Part shown: in pieces, positions 1-8,488 of the stretch
Layout: each line of letters starts with the position of its first letter
Numbering within the stretch: position 1 is the first letter of the stretch
Translations under genes and position numbers: made by a program
Assembly: GCF_010731735.1 (NCBI RefSeq)
Contig: NZ_AP022588.1
Location: forward strand, 868,001-932,000
Reading direction: 5' to 3'
Length of the DNA: 64,000 nucleotides
DNA from: Mycolicibacterium sediminis
GTDB lineage: Bacteria; Actinomycetota; Actinomycetes; Mycobacteriales; Mycobacteriaceae
The notes under the pieces: model-generated
Told to the model about the DNA's origin: nothing
Databases searched by the model: none
Seen by the model: only the letters and a program-made list of their open reading frames with translations

Positions 1-1098
1 ACGGGCGATGGCGCGTGCCACCGGCGCGGCCTGTCTGCGCATCGCCCGTAGCGGACCGATCAGCGGTTCCTCGTAGCCCGAGAACCACAGTCCCGCTGCG
101 TTCGTCGGGTGACCGTCGTCGTCGAGGACCCCGAGGTGACCGACCATCGACTCGAGCCCGCGTCGGTACCCGGTCGCGGCGATGACGGCGTCGGGGGTGG
201 CGACCGTTCCGTCGGCCAGTGCGACGCGGTCACCGTCGAAGGACTCCACGGCGGCGACGATCTCGATGCGGCCCGTCCTGACCAGCGGCACGAGTTCGTC
301 GGCGATGGTGGGGATCTGCGCGTCCTCGAGCAGAGCGGTGTAGATGCCCTTGTGCGGCATGGCCAGTCCCGCGTCGGCGAGGTCGCCGAACCGCAGTCGC
401 CGCATGACCGCGGCGGCGCCGTCGAGCACCGGCACCGGCAGGTGGACGAACGCGGGGCTGAACGCGTCGACGGGAACGCCGACCGCCGACCGTGGCACCA
501 GGTGCGGCGGGGTCCGCACCGACATCCGGATGCGGCGTGCACCGTGCGCAGCGAGTTGCAGGGCGACGTCGGTGGCCGAGTTGCCCGAGCCGACCACCAG
601 CACGTCGCGCCCCGCGTACGGCGAGGCGTTGCGGTAGTCCTGCGAGTGGAGCAGATCGCCGCCGAAGCCCTCCATCCCGGGCCACGGCGGGATCGCCGGT
701 GTGTGGTAGTTGCCGGTTGCGACCACGACCGCTGCGGCGCTGAGTGTTTCGTGATCCGTGTCGACCCGCCAGCGCTCGCCGTCGCGGTCGATCCGGAGCA
801 CCGCGACCCCCATGCGCAGCCGCAGCCCCTGGCGTCGTGCGTAGTCGTCGAAGTACTCCACCATCGCGTCACGCGACGGCCAGCGACCGTGGCGGCGGGG
901 TATCCGCTGGCCGGGTAGATGCGACCAGTAGCCGCAGGTGTTCAGCCGGAACCCGTCGTACCGCCCACGCCAGGACGACGCGGGCGTCGCCGCGCGGTCG
1001 ACGACGAGGGCGTCGACGCCCTCCCGGTGGGCCAGTTGGCGGGCGATGGCGAGTCCGGACGGGCCGGCGCCCACGACGACGACCCGCTCGGCCCTCAT
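1..1098 (-). CDS. Flavin-containing monooxygenase-like NAD(P)/FAD oxidoreductase (3' end outside window)
   Basis: The frame is open for 366 codons from the ATG at 1098 to the window edge, so the C-terminus is missing. The first Rossmann motif (VVVGAGPSG) lies near residues 6-14 and binds FAD. A second dinucleotide motif (VVVGSGNSA) and the stretch GDLLHSQDYR, a form of the FMO family FxGxxxHxxxY signature, follow in the middle third. Such enzymes use NADPH and O2 to oxygenate a soft nucleophile or a ketone; the substrate cannot be told here. The ATG directly abuts the TAG of the upstream epimerase (TAGATG), so the two genes are almost certainly cotranscribed and translationally coupled. A lysine/ornithine monooxygenase-like role is an alternative. 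Confidence 0.85.
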   Translation of the reverse strand, partial: MRAERVVVVGAGPSGLAIARQLAHREGVDALVVDRAATPASSWRGRYDGFRLNTCGYWSHLPGQRIPRRHGRWPSRDAMVEYFDDYARRQGLRLRMGVAVLRIDRDGERWRVDTDHETLSAAAVVVATGNYHTPAIPPWPGMEGFGGDLLHSQDYRNASPYAGRDVLVVGSGNSATDVALQLAAHGARRIRMSVRTPPHLVPRSAVGVPVDAFSPAFVHLPVPVLDGAAAVMRRLRFGDLADAGLAMPHKGIYTALLEDAQIPTIADELVPLVRTGRIEIVAAVESFDGDRVALADGTVATPDAVIAATGYRRGLESMVGHLGVLDDDGHPTNAAGLWFSGYEEPLIGPLRAMRRQAAPVARAIAR

Positions 1099-2175
1099 CT
1101 ACGGCAGGTGTCTCGTGGTCATCAAACCCTCGGTGAGGTCGCGGTGCAGCTGCTCGACCATCGACCGGCGGCGCAGCGGCGGGCTGTCGGTGTGAGCCTC
1201 CTCGGCCACGCCCGAGATCACGTCCGCGAGCGCCTCCGTCGAGGTCCACCGCGGCTGCCACTCCAGCTCGGTGCGGGCCCGCGAGCAGTCCAGCAGCGGA
1301 ACGCTGAACGCGAGGTCGAGCCAGCCGCGGTCGATCGGCTGCGCGCGCAGCCGCCAGCTGACGTCGACCAGCTTGCCCAGCACTCCGGAGGGCACGTGAA
1401 TCTGCTTGGCGCCCAGAACCTTCGCCACCTCGGCCCGGCCGATCGGCGGCTCGGCGGCGAGGTTGAACGCACCGGTCGCGCGTCGCTCGATCGCGCTCGA
1501 GAACGCCTCGGCCACGTCGTCGGCATGGACGAGCGGGATGCACAGCTTGCGATCCAGGGGCAGCACCGGGAGCAGTGGCACGGCGAGCATGGGCACCCAC
1601 CCGGGGAGCGCGTACCGCATGAGGCCGCTCGCCGCCGCCCTCTGGACGATGAAACCGGGGCGCATGCGCGTGATCCCGACGCCTTCGTCGCCGTACTCGT
1701 TCTCGTAGCCGTCGAGGACCGCCTCGGCGGCGGACTTGTCCCGGCTGTAGGGCGACGACGGGATGCCGCTCGTCGACCACGACTCGTCGACGCGCTCTCC
1801 GTAGCGACCGCCCGCGTAGGTGCCCACCGAGGACATGTGCAGCAACTGCCCGACACTCGCGGCGTGGGCCGCCTTCAGCACCGCGGTGGTACCGCCGACG
1901 CCGAGCTTCGTGAGGTACTCGGTGTTGCGCGTGGGTTGGAAGCCCCACGCCAGGTGGACTACTGCGTCGGCGCCCTCGAAGATGGTGCGGAGTTCGCTTG
2001 CGGCAGCGGGTTCGGCGAGGTCGACGCCATGCCACCGGACGCCGGCGTACAACCCGGTGGGTTCGGGCGGCCGACGGACGACACCGATCAGTTCGTGGTG
2101 GGCGTCGGCCCGGGACAGGCGACGGAGCAGAGCCGTACCGACGTTGCCGGAGGCTCCGGTGATCACGATGCGCAT
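1099..2175 (-). CDS. NAD-dependent epimerase/dehydratase (extended SDR)
   Basis: A 358-residue extended short-chain dehydrogenase. The N-terminal NAD motif GASGNVG is at residues 7-13, the catalytic serine region is LLHMSSVGTY (111-120) and the YxxxK pair is Y143/K147 in SPYSRDKSA. These residues support NAD(P)-dependent chemistry on a nucleotide sugar, sterol or other hydroxylated compound, but the C-terminal substrate region gives no specific clue. The stop codon touches the start of the downstream flavin monooxygenase, suggesting a two-gene operon. It is divergent from the SigF-type promoter of the Rieske gene, with 71 bp between start codons. No ribosome binding site is obvious in front of the ATG. 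Confidence 0.85.
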   Translation of the reverse strand: MRIVITGASGNVGTALLRRLSRADAHHELIGVVRRPPEPTGLYAGVRWHGVDLAEPAAASELRTIFEGADAVVHLAWGFQPTRNTEYLTKLGVGGTTAVLKAAHAASVGQLLHMSSVGTYAGGRYGERVDESWSTSGIPSSPYSRDKSAAEAVLDGYENEYGDEGVGITRMRPGFIVQRAAASGLMRYALPGWVPMLAVPLLPVLPLDRKLCIPLVHADDVAEAFSSAIERRATGAFNLAAEPPIGRAEVAKVLGAKQIHVPSGVLGKLVDVSWRLRAQPIDRGWLDLAFSVPLLDCSRARTELEWQPRWTSTEALADVISGVAEEAHTDSPPLRRRSMVEQLHRDLTEGLMTTRHLP

Positions 2176-2211
2176 TGGATGCGGGTTGCCGCGTCGCCGG
2201 ATGTCAAACCC

Positions 2212-2237
2212 GGTTTGCCCCGGATGACCCCGGGTAT
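2212..2237 (+). promoter_or_regulatory. SigF-type promoter
   Basis: GGTTT at 2212-2216, a 15-nt spacer and GGGTAT at 2232-2237 match the mycobacterial SigF consensus (GGTTT-N15-17-GGGTAT) exactly. The -10 ends 9 nt before the ATG at 2247, so the transcript should be leaderless or nearly so. This supports the 2247 start over an in-frame upstream start at 2175. Sigma assignment is inferred from sequence only. Confidence 0.65.
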
Positions 2238-2246
2238 CGGGGGTCG

Positions 2247-2699
2247 ATGAACCTCCGAAATGATCCGCACGGCCGCGGCGTCGACACCGCGAGCATCCTT
2301 CCCCCCGTCACCCACGACCATCCCGTCCGCGCCCAGGGCAACCGCCTCGTCGCCGTGGCCGACCTCGACGAGCGTCGGGTGGTCGAGGTCGAGACCGCCG
2401 AACACGGCGTGCTCGCCGTGGGCGTCACCGCCGACGACGTCCCATTCGCGACGAGCAACGTCTGCCGTCACCAGTACGCCAAGCTCGGACGCGGACGCGT
2501 CACCGACGACGGCTGCCTCGAATGCCCTTGGCATCGCGCCGATTTCAACGTACGGACCGGAGCGATGACCGCTGGCCCGAAGGGGCGAATCTTCGGCTTC
2601 AAGCCGTACTCGGCAGCGTTCAAGGCCGTGGGAAACGCGTTCAGGCTCCGGACGTTTCCCGTCGAGGTGCGCGACGGGGCCATCTGGCTGCGGGACTAG
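2247..2699 (+). CDS. Small Rieske [2Fe-2S] protein
   Basis: A 150-residue protein consisting almost entirely of a Rieske fold. The cluster ligands are visible as C-R-H in SNVCRHQYAK and C-P-W-H in LECPWHRADF. This is the arrangement of Rieske ferredoxins and of Rieske domains of oxygenases, and the length suggests a stand-alone electron carrier or a small redox sensor. No oxygenase partner is adjacent; the neighbours are an epimerase (divergent) and an esterase (convergent). The start is set by the SigF-like promoter 9 nt upstream, which suggests expression in stress or stationary phase (inference). Its TAG stop overlaps the stop codon of the convergent esterase through the shared sequence CTAG. 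Confidence 0.85.
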   Translation: MNLRNDPHGRGVDTASILPPVTHDHPVRAQGNRLVAVADLDERRVVEVETAEHGVLAVGVTADDVPFATSNVCRHQYAKLGRGRVTDDGCLECPWHRADFNVRTGAMTAGPKGRIFGFKPYSAAFKAVGNAFRLRTFPVEVRDGAIWLRD

Positions 2700-3820
2700 A
2701 CCGCGGCGGCCGTGTGCTGCCGGTCGCGGGCCGCGTGCACCGAGGTGAGGAACTTCGACACCTCGGTTGCGCAGCGTCGCGCGTGGGAGGTGTCGACAAG
2801 GTCGAAGGCGTGGCCGGCACGCGGCACCTCGCAGTACCGAACCGGATTGCGCGACACCGCGCCCAGGGCGGCATGGAAGTCGCGCGCCTCCTGCACCGGA
2901 ATGATGGCGTCGTGCTCGCCGTCGATCAGCAGCGTCGGCGGCGCGTCGGCGTGGATGCGCGCCATCGGGGAGGCCGCCTCGAACACCTCGGGGTGACGGG
3001 ACTGCTTGCGTCCGACGACGACCCGCTCGAGGAAGCCCTGGAAGTTCTTGCGCGACGTCGTCGACCGGTCCTCCCAGTCGTACCGGCCGTAGATGCCGAC
3101 CACGGCGTCGACGGAGGTGTCGGCGTCGTCGGTCAGTTCGCCGCGGAACCGCTCGTCGCCCGGGGTGAGCCCCGCCAGGGTGGCGAGATGTCCACCGGCC
3201 GAGCAGCCGGCGATGGCGACGAAGTTCCGGTCACCGCCGAAGCGATCGACGTTGGCGCGCGCCCAGGCGATGGCCGCATTGACGTCGGCGACGTGGCGGG
3301 GCCAGCGGTGCACCGGCGAGACCCGGTAGTCCATGGTGAGGCAGACCCAGCCCTTGCGGACCAGGTGCGCCAGCAGCGTGTGGCCCTGCAGCACGCGGGT
3401 GCCCTGCACCCAGGCGCCACCGGGGACGAACAGCAGCACCGGTGCGTCCGGCGGCAGGTCGGGCCTGCGCCACACGTCGAGCAGCTGGGAGGGGTGGTCG
3501 CCGTAGCGGACGGAGCCGCGGTCCAGGTAGCGGCGCTTCTGCGCGCGGGACCGCAGGAACGGCGGCACCAGGCTGCCGTTGATGGCCTCGACGTCCTCGC
3601 CCGGCGCCTCGACCGGCACCTGCACCTCGGCGCCGGTACCGGCGCGGCGGCTGATCGCAGCCTTCAGAGCCGCGGGGGCATAGTGACCGCCGTACAGCGC
3701 CATGGCCGTGAGGCCGGCGAACGGTTCGAGGTGCTTGCCGACGACCGGGAGCGTCGAGTACATCCGGGTCGCGGCGAGTGCGATGTCCATCGGATTCAGT
3801 GCGCGGGGAATGTCGAGCAC
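2696..3820 (-). CDS. Alpha/beta hydrolase (carboxylesterase/lipase, HSL-like)
   Basis: A 374-residue esterase. The oxyanion-hole loop is FVPGGAW (131-137) in place of the usual HGGG, the nucleophile elbow is GCSAGG with S207, and D304 (GEHDAIIP) and H337 (RAGHAFD) complete the triad. About 100 N-terminal residues form a lid-like region with no clear signal peptide. The family hydrolyses carboxyl esters of acyl chains; mycobacteria carry many such Lip proteins. The GTG start at 3820 has AAGGTGG six bases upstream. It is divergent from the aldo/keto reductase (112 bp between starts) and convergent with the Rieske gene, overlapping it by 4 nt. The exact substrate is unknown. Confidence 0.85.
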   Translation of the reverse strand: MLDIPRALNPMDIALAATRMYSTLPVVGKHLEPFAGLTAMALYGGHYAPAALKAAISRRAGTGAEVQVPVEAPGEDVEAINGSLVPPFLRSRAQKRRYLDRGSVRYGDHPSQLLDVWRRPDLPPDAPVLLFVPGGAWVQGTRVLQGHTLLAHLVRKGWVCLTMDYRVSPVHRWPRHVADVNAAIAWARANVDRFGGDRNFVAIAGCSAGGHLATLAGLTPGDERFRGELTDDADTSVDAVVGIYGRYDWEDRSTTSRKNFQGFLERVVVGRKQSRHPEVFEAASPMARIHADAPPTLLIDGEHDAIIPVQEARDFHAALGAVSRNPVRYCEVPRAGHAFDLVDTSHARRCATEVSKFLTSVHAARDRQHTAAAV

Positions 3821-3919
3821 GATCTACCACCTTGGCCGGGTCGGGGCTACAACGAGTACGACGCCGGCTGGTCTGCAGCGCAGAGGTTGCTGTACCCCAC
3901 GGTCCCCGTCTCGAAACCG

Positions 3920-3925
3920 TACCGT
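3920..3925 (+). promoter_or_regulatory. Leaderless -10 box TACCGT
   Basis: TACCGT (TAnnnT type) ends 7 nt before the ATG at 3933, which would place transcription start at or next to the start codon. The same TACCGT box recurs before the start codons at 21972, 36214 and 36112. No good -35 is visible. Confidence 0.4.
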
Positions 3926-3932
3926 GGAAGTC

Positions 3933-4919
3933 ATGAAATCTCTCGACGTCGCCGGAATCGGCACGGTCAGCCGCATCGGCCTGGGGACCTGGCAGTTCGG
4001 CTCCCGCGAGTGGGGGTACGGAGACGACTACGCCTTGGGCCCCGCACGCGACATCGTGCAGCGGGCGCTCGCTCTGGGCGTCACCCTCTTCGACACCGCG
4101 GAGGTCTACGGCCTCGGCAAGAGCGAGCGCATCCTCGGTGAAGCGCTCGGAGACGATCGCACGCGGGTCGCGGTGGCCAGCAAGATCATGCCGGTCGCCC
4201 CGCTACCGGCCGTGGTCCGGCAGCGCGCCCATGCCAGCGCGAAGCGTCTGGGCGTCGACCACATCCCGCTCTACCAGATCCACCAGTCCAACCCGCTGGT
4301 CCCCGACTCGGTGATCATGCCGGGCATGCGCGACCTCCTGGACGACGGCACCATCGGCGCGGTCGGCGTCTCCAATTATTCGCTGGCCCGGTGGCAGAAG
4401 GCCGACGCCGCGCTCGGTAGGCCCGTCATTAGCAATCAGGTGCACTTCTCGCTGGCCCATCCACAGGCGCTCAAGGATCTCGTCCCGTTCGCCGAGCGGG
4501 AGAACCGCGTCATCATCGCCTACAGCCCGCTGGCCCAGGGGCTGCTGGGCGGTAAGTACGGCCCGGACAACCGCCCTGGCGGCGTACGCGCACTGAACCC
4601 GCTGTTCGGGACCGAGAACCTGCGCCGCGCCGAGCCGCTGCTTCAGACGCTGCGCGACGTGGCCGAGGACGTCGGTGCCCGGCCCGCGCAGGTGGCGTTG
4701 GCCTGGCTCATCAGCCTGCCGGGAGTTGTCGCCATTCCCGGTGCGTCGACCGTCGAGCAGCTGGAGTTCAACGTCGCCGCGGCCGACGTCGAGCTGAGCG
4801 TCGAGGCGCGCGATGCACTCACGCGGGCCGCGCGCGAGTTCCGGCCCGTCTCGGCGTCGCGTTTCCTGACCGACACCCTGAGGGAACGGATCAGTGGCGG
4901 CGGTCGAGGAACCGACTGA
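3933..4919 (+). CDS. Aldo/keto reductase
   Basis: A 328-residue AKR with the full catalytic tetrad: D54 and Y59 in FDTAEVYG, K84 in ASKIMP and H117 in YQIHQS. The fold is a TIM barrel that uses NADPH to reduce aldehydes or ketones, or the reverse. The C-terminal nucleotide-binding part includes the segment VVAIPGAST. An upstream in-frame start at 3702 would run through the divergent esterase gene; the ATG at 3933 follows a -10-like TACCGT and gives the normal family length. Its 3' end overlaps the convergent small gene at 4891-5151 by 29 bp. The substrate is not predictable. Confidence 0.88.
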   Translation: MKSLDVAGIGTVSRIGLGTWQFGSREWGYGDDYALGPARDIVQRALALGVTLFDTAEVYGLGKSERILGEALGDDRTRVAVASKIMPVAPLPAVVRQRAHASAKRLGVDHIPLYQIHQSNPLVPDSVIMPGMRDLLDDGTIGAVGVSNYSLARWQKADAALGRPVISNQVHFSLAHPQALKDLVPFAERENRVIIAYSPLAQGLLGGKYGPDNRPGGVRALNPLFGTENLRRAEPLLQTLRDVAEDVGARPAQVALAWLISLPGVVAIPGASTVEQLEFNVAAADVELSVEARDALTRAAREFRPVSASRFLTDTLRERISGGGRGTD

Positions 4920-5151
4920 TCCAGTCCGCCGTGGCGAACTCCCCGTACCTCCGGGGTTCGTCGATCACCTCGTCCCAGCGGCCACCCCGTTCGTCGGTTC
5001 CCGTGAGCACCACGGGCCCGACGAAGATGTTGCCGCTGAACACCAATCGTTTGCTCAATCCGTCGGCGTGGACGTCTACGTGATAGTCCACGTGTCCGCC
5101 CGCACCGGGAACCCTCTCGATCCGCCGCACGCGTCCCCCCGCTACCTCCAC
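4891..5151 (-). CDS. Small conserved-looking protein of unknown function
   Basis: An 86-residue protein that I do not recognise. It has alternating hydrophobic and charged residues consistent with a small beta barrel (VDYHVDVHADG, then RLVFSGNIFVGPVVL), ends in a helix rich in Arg, and lacks a signal peptide or membrane segment. The GTG start at 5151 has the strong ribosome binding site GGAGGAGG about five bases upstream, which is the main evidence that it is real. It is divergent from the TetR gene with a perfect palindrome (5196-5210) between them, so it is a plausible target of that regulator. It overlaps the 3' end of the aldo/keto reductase. Confidence 0.6.
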   Translation of the reverse strand: MEVAGGRVRRIERVPGAGGHVDYHVDVHADGLSKRLVFSGNIFVGPVVLTGTDERGGRWDEVIDEPRRYGEFATADWISRFLDRRH

Positions 5152-5195
5152 ACCCGCCTCCTCCGATCGTCAGACTCGGGGATGAGCGGCGTAAC

Positions 5196-5210
5196 GTCAA
5201 CGGTGTTGAC
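5196..5210. promoter_or_regulatory. Palindromic operator candidate
   Basis: GTCAAC-GGT-GTTGAC is a perfect 6-3-6 inverted repeat located 14 bp before the TetR start codon and 45 bp before the divergent small gene. Position and symmetry fit a TetR dimer site; binding is inferred. Confidence 0.5.
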
Positions 5211-5224
5211 ATAAGGGGGACGGG

Positions 5225-5941
5225 ATGACGTCGAGGGACGGGCAGCCGCGCAGGCAACCCGCCGCCGGGCGCAGGCGGCGACGCACCCAGACGGGCATCG
5301 AGCTGTCCCGGGAGACGTACGTCGACGCCGCGGTCCACCTCATCGAGAACCGCGGGGCCGCAGTCCTCAGTGCCCGCACGCTGGGTACGGCGGTGGGCGC
5401 CGACGCAACTGCCCTCTACAGGTACTTCACCGGCATCGACGACGTCCTGCGTGCGGTGGCCGACCGGATGATCGGGATCGCGCTGGACCGGTGGACCCCG
5501 GACGGCGACGACTGGGTCTCGTCGCTGCGCACCCTCGCCAGGGCGCTCTACCACGTCTACGCCCGGGAGTTCCCGCTCGTCGGATACGCGACCGCCGTCC
5601 GCACGACGGGACTGGCGAACGAGATCCGTGCCGTCGAGATCACCATCGGCCTGCTGCGCGACGGCGGGTTCGACGAGGCGGGTGCCGCGCGGTGCTTCCG
5701 TTCGCTGTCGGACTTCCTCCTCGGCCAGGCGATGATGGAGAGCGCCTTCGCCGCGCTGCCGTCGGACATCCAGCTGGCCGACCACGCCGTATGGGACGAC
5801 CTCCCCGACCGTCTCGCCACGGCAAACGCGCCGCACACGGAGTCGGTGGCCGCGCACCTGCGGACGCTGATGCAGGAGTCGTCCTTCGACGACGCCCTGG
5901 AACTCGTGATGCGCGGACTGGTCGCCTCACCACGCTCGTAG
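5225..5941 (+). CDS. TetR family transcriptional regulator
   Basis: A 238-residue regulator. After a basic N-terminal tail (RRRRRTQTG) comes the TetR DNA-binding domain at about residues 28-75, with the recognition-helix region containing LGTAVGADATALYRYF. The remainder is the all-helical ligand-binding and dimerisation domain, whose ligand cannot be told. A palindrome lies just upstream, suggesting autoregulation and control of the divergent small gene. The dimethylglycine dehydrogenase gene starts 105 bp downstream on the same strand but has its own promoter-like sequence, so this TetR may or may not control the betaine operon. AGGGGGACGGG just before the ATG is the likely ribosome binding site. 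Confidence 0.88.
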   Translation: MTSRDGQPRRQPAAGRRRRRTQTGIELSRETYVDAAVHLIENRGAAVLSARTLGTAVGADATALYRYFTGIDDVLRAVADRMIGIALDRWTPDGDDWVSSLRTLARALYHVYAREFPLVGYATAVRTTGLANEIRAVEITIGLLRDGGFDEAGAARCFRSLSDFLLGQAMMESAFAALPSDIQLADHAVWDDLPDRLATANAPHTESVAAHLRTLMQESSFDDALELVMRGLVASPRS

Positions 5942-5968
5942 CGCCCCCGTCGCACATCGGATCAGGGA

Positions 5969-6034
5969 TTGCGGCGGTGCCCCGGCGACCCCATACTGTT
6001 GCGCAGCACGCATTGGTTGCTCAAGACGCAACAG
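5969..6034 (+). promoter_or_regulatory. Promoter and inverted repeat before the betaine operon
   Basis: TTGCGG (5969-5974), a 17-nt spacer and CATACT (5992-5997) resemble a housekeeping promoter. A perfect 8-bp inverted repeat, CTGTTGCG at 5996-6003 and CGCAACAG at 6027-6034, overlaps the expected transcription start and would suit a repressor. Which of the flanking TetR or IclR proteins binds is unknown. Confidence 0.45.
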
Positions 6035-6046
6035 GAGCACGGACAC

Positions 6047-8488
6047 ATGACCCAGCCCAAGGTCGTCGTCATCGGCGCCGGAATCGTCGGCACCTCACTG
6101 GCCTACGAACTGACCGCACGCGGATGTACCGACGTCACCGTCCTCGACCGAGGCCCGATGTTCGAGACGGGCGGGTCCACCTCACACGCCCCCGGCCTCG
6201 TCTTCCAGACCAACGCGAGCAAGACCATGACCGAGTTCGCCCGGTACACGGTCGAGAAGTTCGTCGGTCTCGACGCCTTCAACCCGGTGGGCGGTCTCGA
6301 GGTGGCCACCACCGAGGCCCGCTGGACCGAACTGCACCGCAGGCACGGATGGGCGTCCTCCTGGGGCATCGGTGGTGAACTGGTCGACGCCGACCGCTGC
6401 GTCGAACTGCACCCGCTGCTGGACCGCGACCGCGTACTGGGTGGCTTCCACACGCCGTCCGACGGCCTCGCCCTCGCGGTGCGCGCCGCCACCGCGCAGG
6501 CCGACCGCGCGACGTCGCGCGGCGCCCGGTTCCTCGGCGACCACGAGGTGGTCGACGTACTCGAACGCGGCGGCCGGGTGGTCGGCGTGCGCACCGCCGC
6601 GGGCGAGGAGTTCGCCGCCGACGTCGTCGTGTCGGCCGCGGGCTTCTGGGGAGCGCAACTCGGCGCGAAGGTGGGCCTCACCGTCCCGCTGGTTCCGATG
6701 GCGCACCAGTACGCGAAGACCGGGCAGCTGGCCGAACTGCGCGGCAACGGCTCCACCGGGACCGAGGCGCGGCTGCCGATCCTGCGCCACCAGGACCAGG
6801 ACCTCTACTACCGCGAACACGGCGACCGGCTGGGCATCGGCTACTACGGCCACCGCCCGATGCCGGTCGACATGGCGACGCTGATGGACGACAGCGCGGC
6901 GCAGTCGATGCCGTCGATGCTGCCGTTCACCGAATCCGACTTCGCCCCCGGATGGACGGCGAGCACCGAACTGCTTCCCGCCCTTCGTGACTCGAAGGTC
7001 GACGAGGGATTCAACGGCATCTTCTCGTTCACCCCCGACGGATTCTCGATCATGGGCGAACATCGCGAGCTGTCCGGGTTCTGGGTCGCCGAGGCGGTCT
7101 GGGTGACCCACTCCGCCGGCGTCGCCCACGCGATGGCGGAGTGGATCCTCGACGGCGCGCCGTCCACCGACGTCCACGAGTGCGACCTCTACCGGTTCGA
7201 GGAACCGGCGAAGAGCCCCGAGTTCATCCTGAAGACCAGTTCGCAGGCGTTCGTCGAGGTGTACGACATCCTGCACCCGCACCAGTACCGCGAGGAGCCA
7301 CGCAACCTGCGGGTGAGCCCGTTCCACGCGCGGCAGGAGGACCTCGGCGCATTCTTCTTCGAGGGTGCCTGCTGGGAACGGCCGGCCTGGTACGAGGCCA
7401 ACGCCGATCTGGTGACCGAACTCGTCGCCGACGGGGTCACCTTCCCCGAGCGCGACGACTGGTCGTCGCGGTTCTACTCGCCCATCTCGATCGCCGAGGC
7501 GCGGTGGACGCGTGACCACGTCGCGCTCTACGACATGACGCCACTCACCCGCTACGAGGTGAGCGGACCCGGCGCGTGCGACTTCCTGCAGCGGCTCACG
7601 ACCAACAACGTGGACAAGCGGACCGGATCGGTCACCTACACGTTGATGCTCGACGAGACCGGCGGCATCAGAAGCGATCTCACCGTCGCCCGCCTCGCCG
7701 ACGACCTGTTCCAGGTGGGCGCCAACGGCCCGCTCGACATCGACTGGATGACCCGCCACCTGCCGGAGACGGGGGTGACGGTGCGCGACGTCACCGGCGG
7801 AACGTGCTGCGTCGGGGTGTGGGGACCGCGGGCCCGCGACCTGGTCGCGCCGCTGTGTGCGGCCGACATCTCGCACGACGCGTTCGGGTACTTCAAGGCC
7901 ATCCGCACGTTCATCGGCTCGGTGCCGGTGACGATGATGCGGGTGTCCTACGTCGGCGAACTGGGCTGGGAGATCTACGCCTCGGCCGAGCACGGGCCGA
8001 AGCTGTGGGACCTGCTCTTCGCGGCGGGCCGTGACCATCGGGCCATCGCCGCGGGTCGCATCGCCTTCAACAGCCTCCGCCTGGAGAAGGGCTACCGCTC
8101 CTGGGGCACCGACATGACCACCGAGCATCACCCGGTGGCCGCAGGCATCGGCTTCGCGGTGTCCGCGAAGAAGGGCGACTTCGTCGGCAAGGCGGCACTC
8201 GACGCGGCGGGACCGCCGTCGACGGTGTTGCGCACCATCGTCATGGACGAATCGACGTCCGTCGTGCTGGGCAAGGAACCGGTCCGTGACGCGTCCGGCG
8301 CGGCCATCGGATACGTGACCAGCGGCGGGTACTCCGCGACCATCGGGCGGCCCATCGCCTACGCCTGGTTGCCCGCCGACGTCGGGATCGGCGATGCGGT
8401 ACGCGTCGACTACCTGACCGAGACGTACGGCGCGACGGTGAGCGAGGAGCCCCTGGTGGATCCCGAGATGAAGCTGATTCGTCGATGA
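6047..8488 (+). CDS. Dimethylglycine dehydrogenase-like FAD oxidoreductase with GcvT domain
   Basis: An 813-residue two-domain enzyme. The N-terminal DAO-type FAD domain starts with VVVIGAGIVG (residues 6-15) and contains GSTSHAPGL, where H47 lies at the place of the histidine that carries covalent FAD in dimethylglycine and sarcosine dehydrogenases. The C-terminal half, from about residue 430, is a glycine-cleavage T-protein (GcvT) fold that takes the one-carbon unit onto tetrahydrofolate. In the family the reaction is oxidative N-demethylation of dimethylglycine to sarcosine. The following genes (sarcosine oxidase, Rieske betaine monooxygenase, BCCT carrier) make a betaine route likely. The ATG at 6047 has CAGGAG upstream. 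Its TGA lies in the first copy of a 22-bp repeat. Confidence 0.88.
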   Translation: MTQPKVVVIGAGIVGTSLAYELTARGCTDVTVLDRGPMFETGGSTSHAPGLVFQTNASKTMTEFARYTVEKFVGLDAFNPVGGLEVATTEARWTELHRRHGWASSWGIGGELVDADRCVELHPLLDRDRVLGGFHTPSDGLALAVRAATAQADRATSRGARFLGDHEVVDVLERGGRVVGVRTAAGEEFAADVVVSAAGFWGAQLGAKVGLTVPLVPMAHQYAKTGQLAELRGNGSTGTEARLPILRHQDQDLYYREHGDRLGIGYYGHRPMPVDMATLMDDSAAQSMPSMLPFTESDFAPGWTASTELLPALRDSKVDEGFNGIFSFTPDGFSIMGEHRELSGFWVAEAVWVTHSAGVAHAMAEWILDGAPSTDVHECDLYRFEEPAKSPEFILKTSSQAFVEVYDILHPHQYREEPRNLRVSPFHARQEDLGAFFFEGACWERPAWYEANADLVTELVADGVTFPERDDWSSRFYSPISIAEARWTRDHVALYDMTPLTRYEVSGPGACDFLQRLTTNNVDKRTGSVTYTLMLDETGGIRSDLTVARLADDLFQVGANGPLDIDWMTRHLPETGVTVRDVTGGTCCVGVWGPRARDLVAPLCAADISHDAFGYFKAIRTFIGSVPVTMMRVSYVGELGWEIYASAEHGPKLWDLLFAAGRDHRAIAAGRIAFNSLRLEKGYRSWGTDMTTEHHPVAAGIGFAVSAKKGDFVGKAALDAAGPPSTVLRTIVMDESTSVVLGKEPVRDASGAAIGYVTSGGYSATIGRPIAYAWLPADVGIGDAVRVDYLTETYGATVSEEPLVDPEMKLIRR

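Noticed and set aside
2175..2246. Upstream start at 2175 for the Rieske protein
   Set aside because: It would place the SigF-type promoter inside the coding region and adds 24 residues with no similarity to Rieske proteins.
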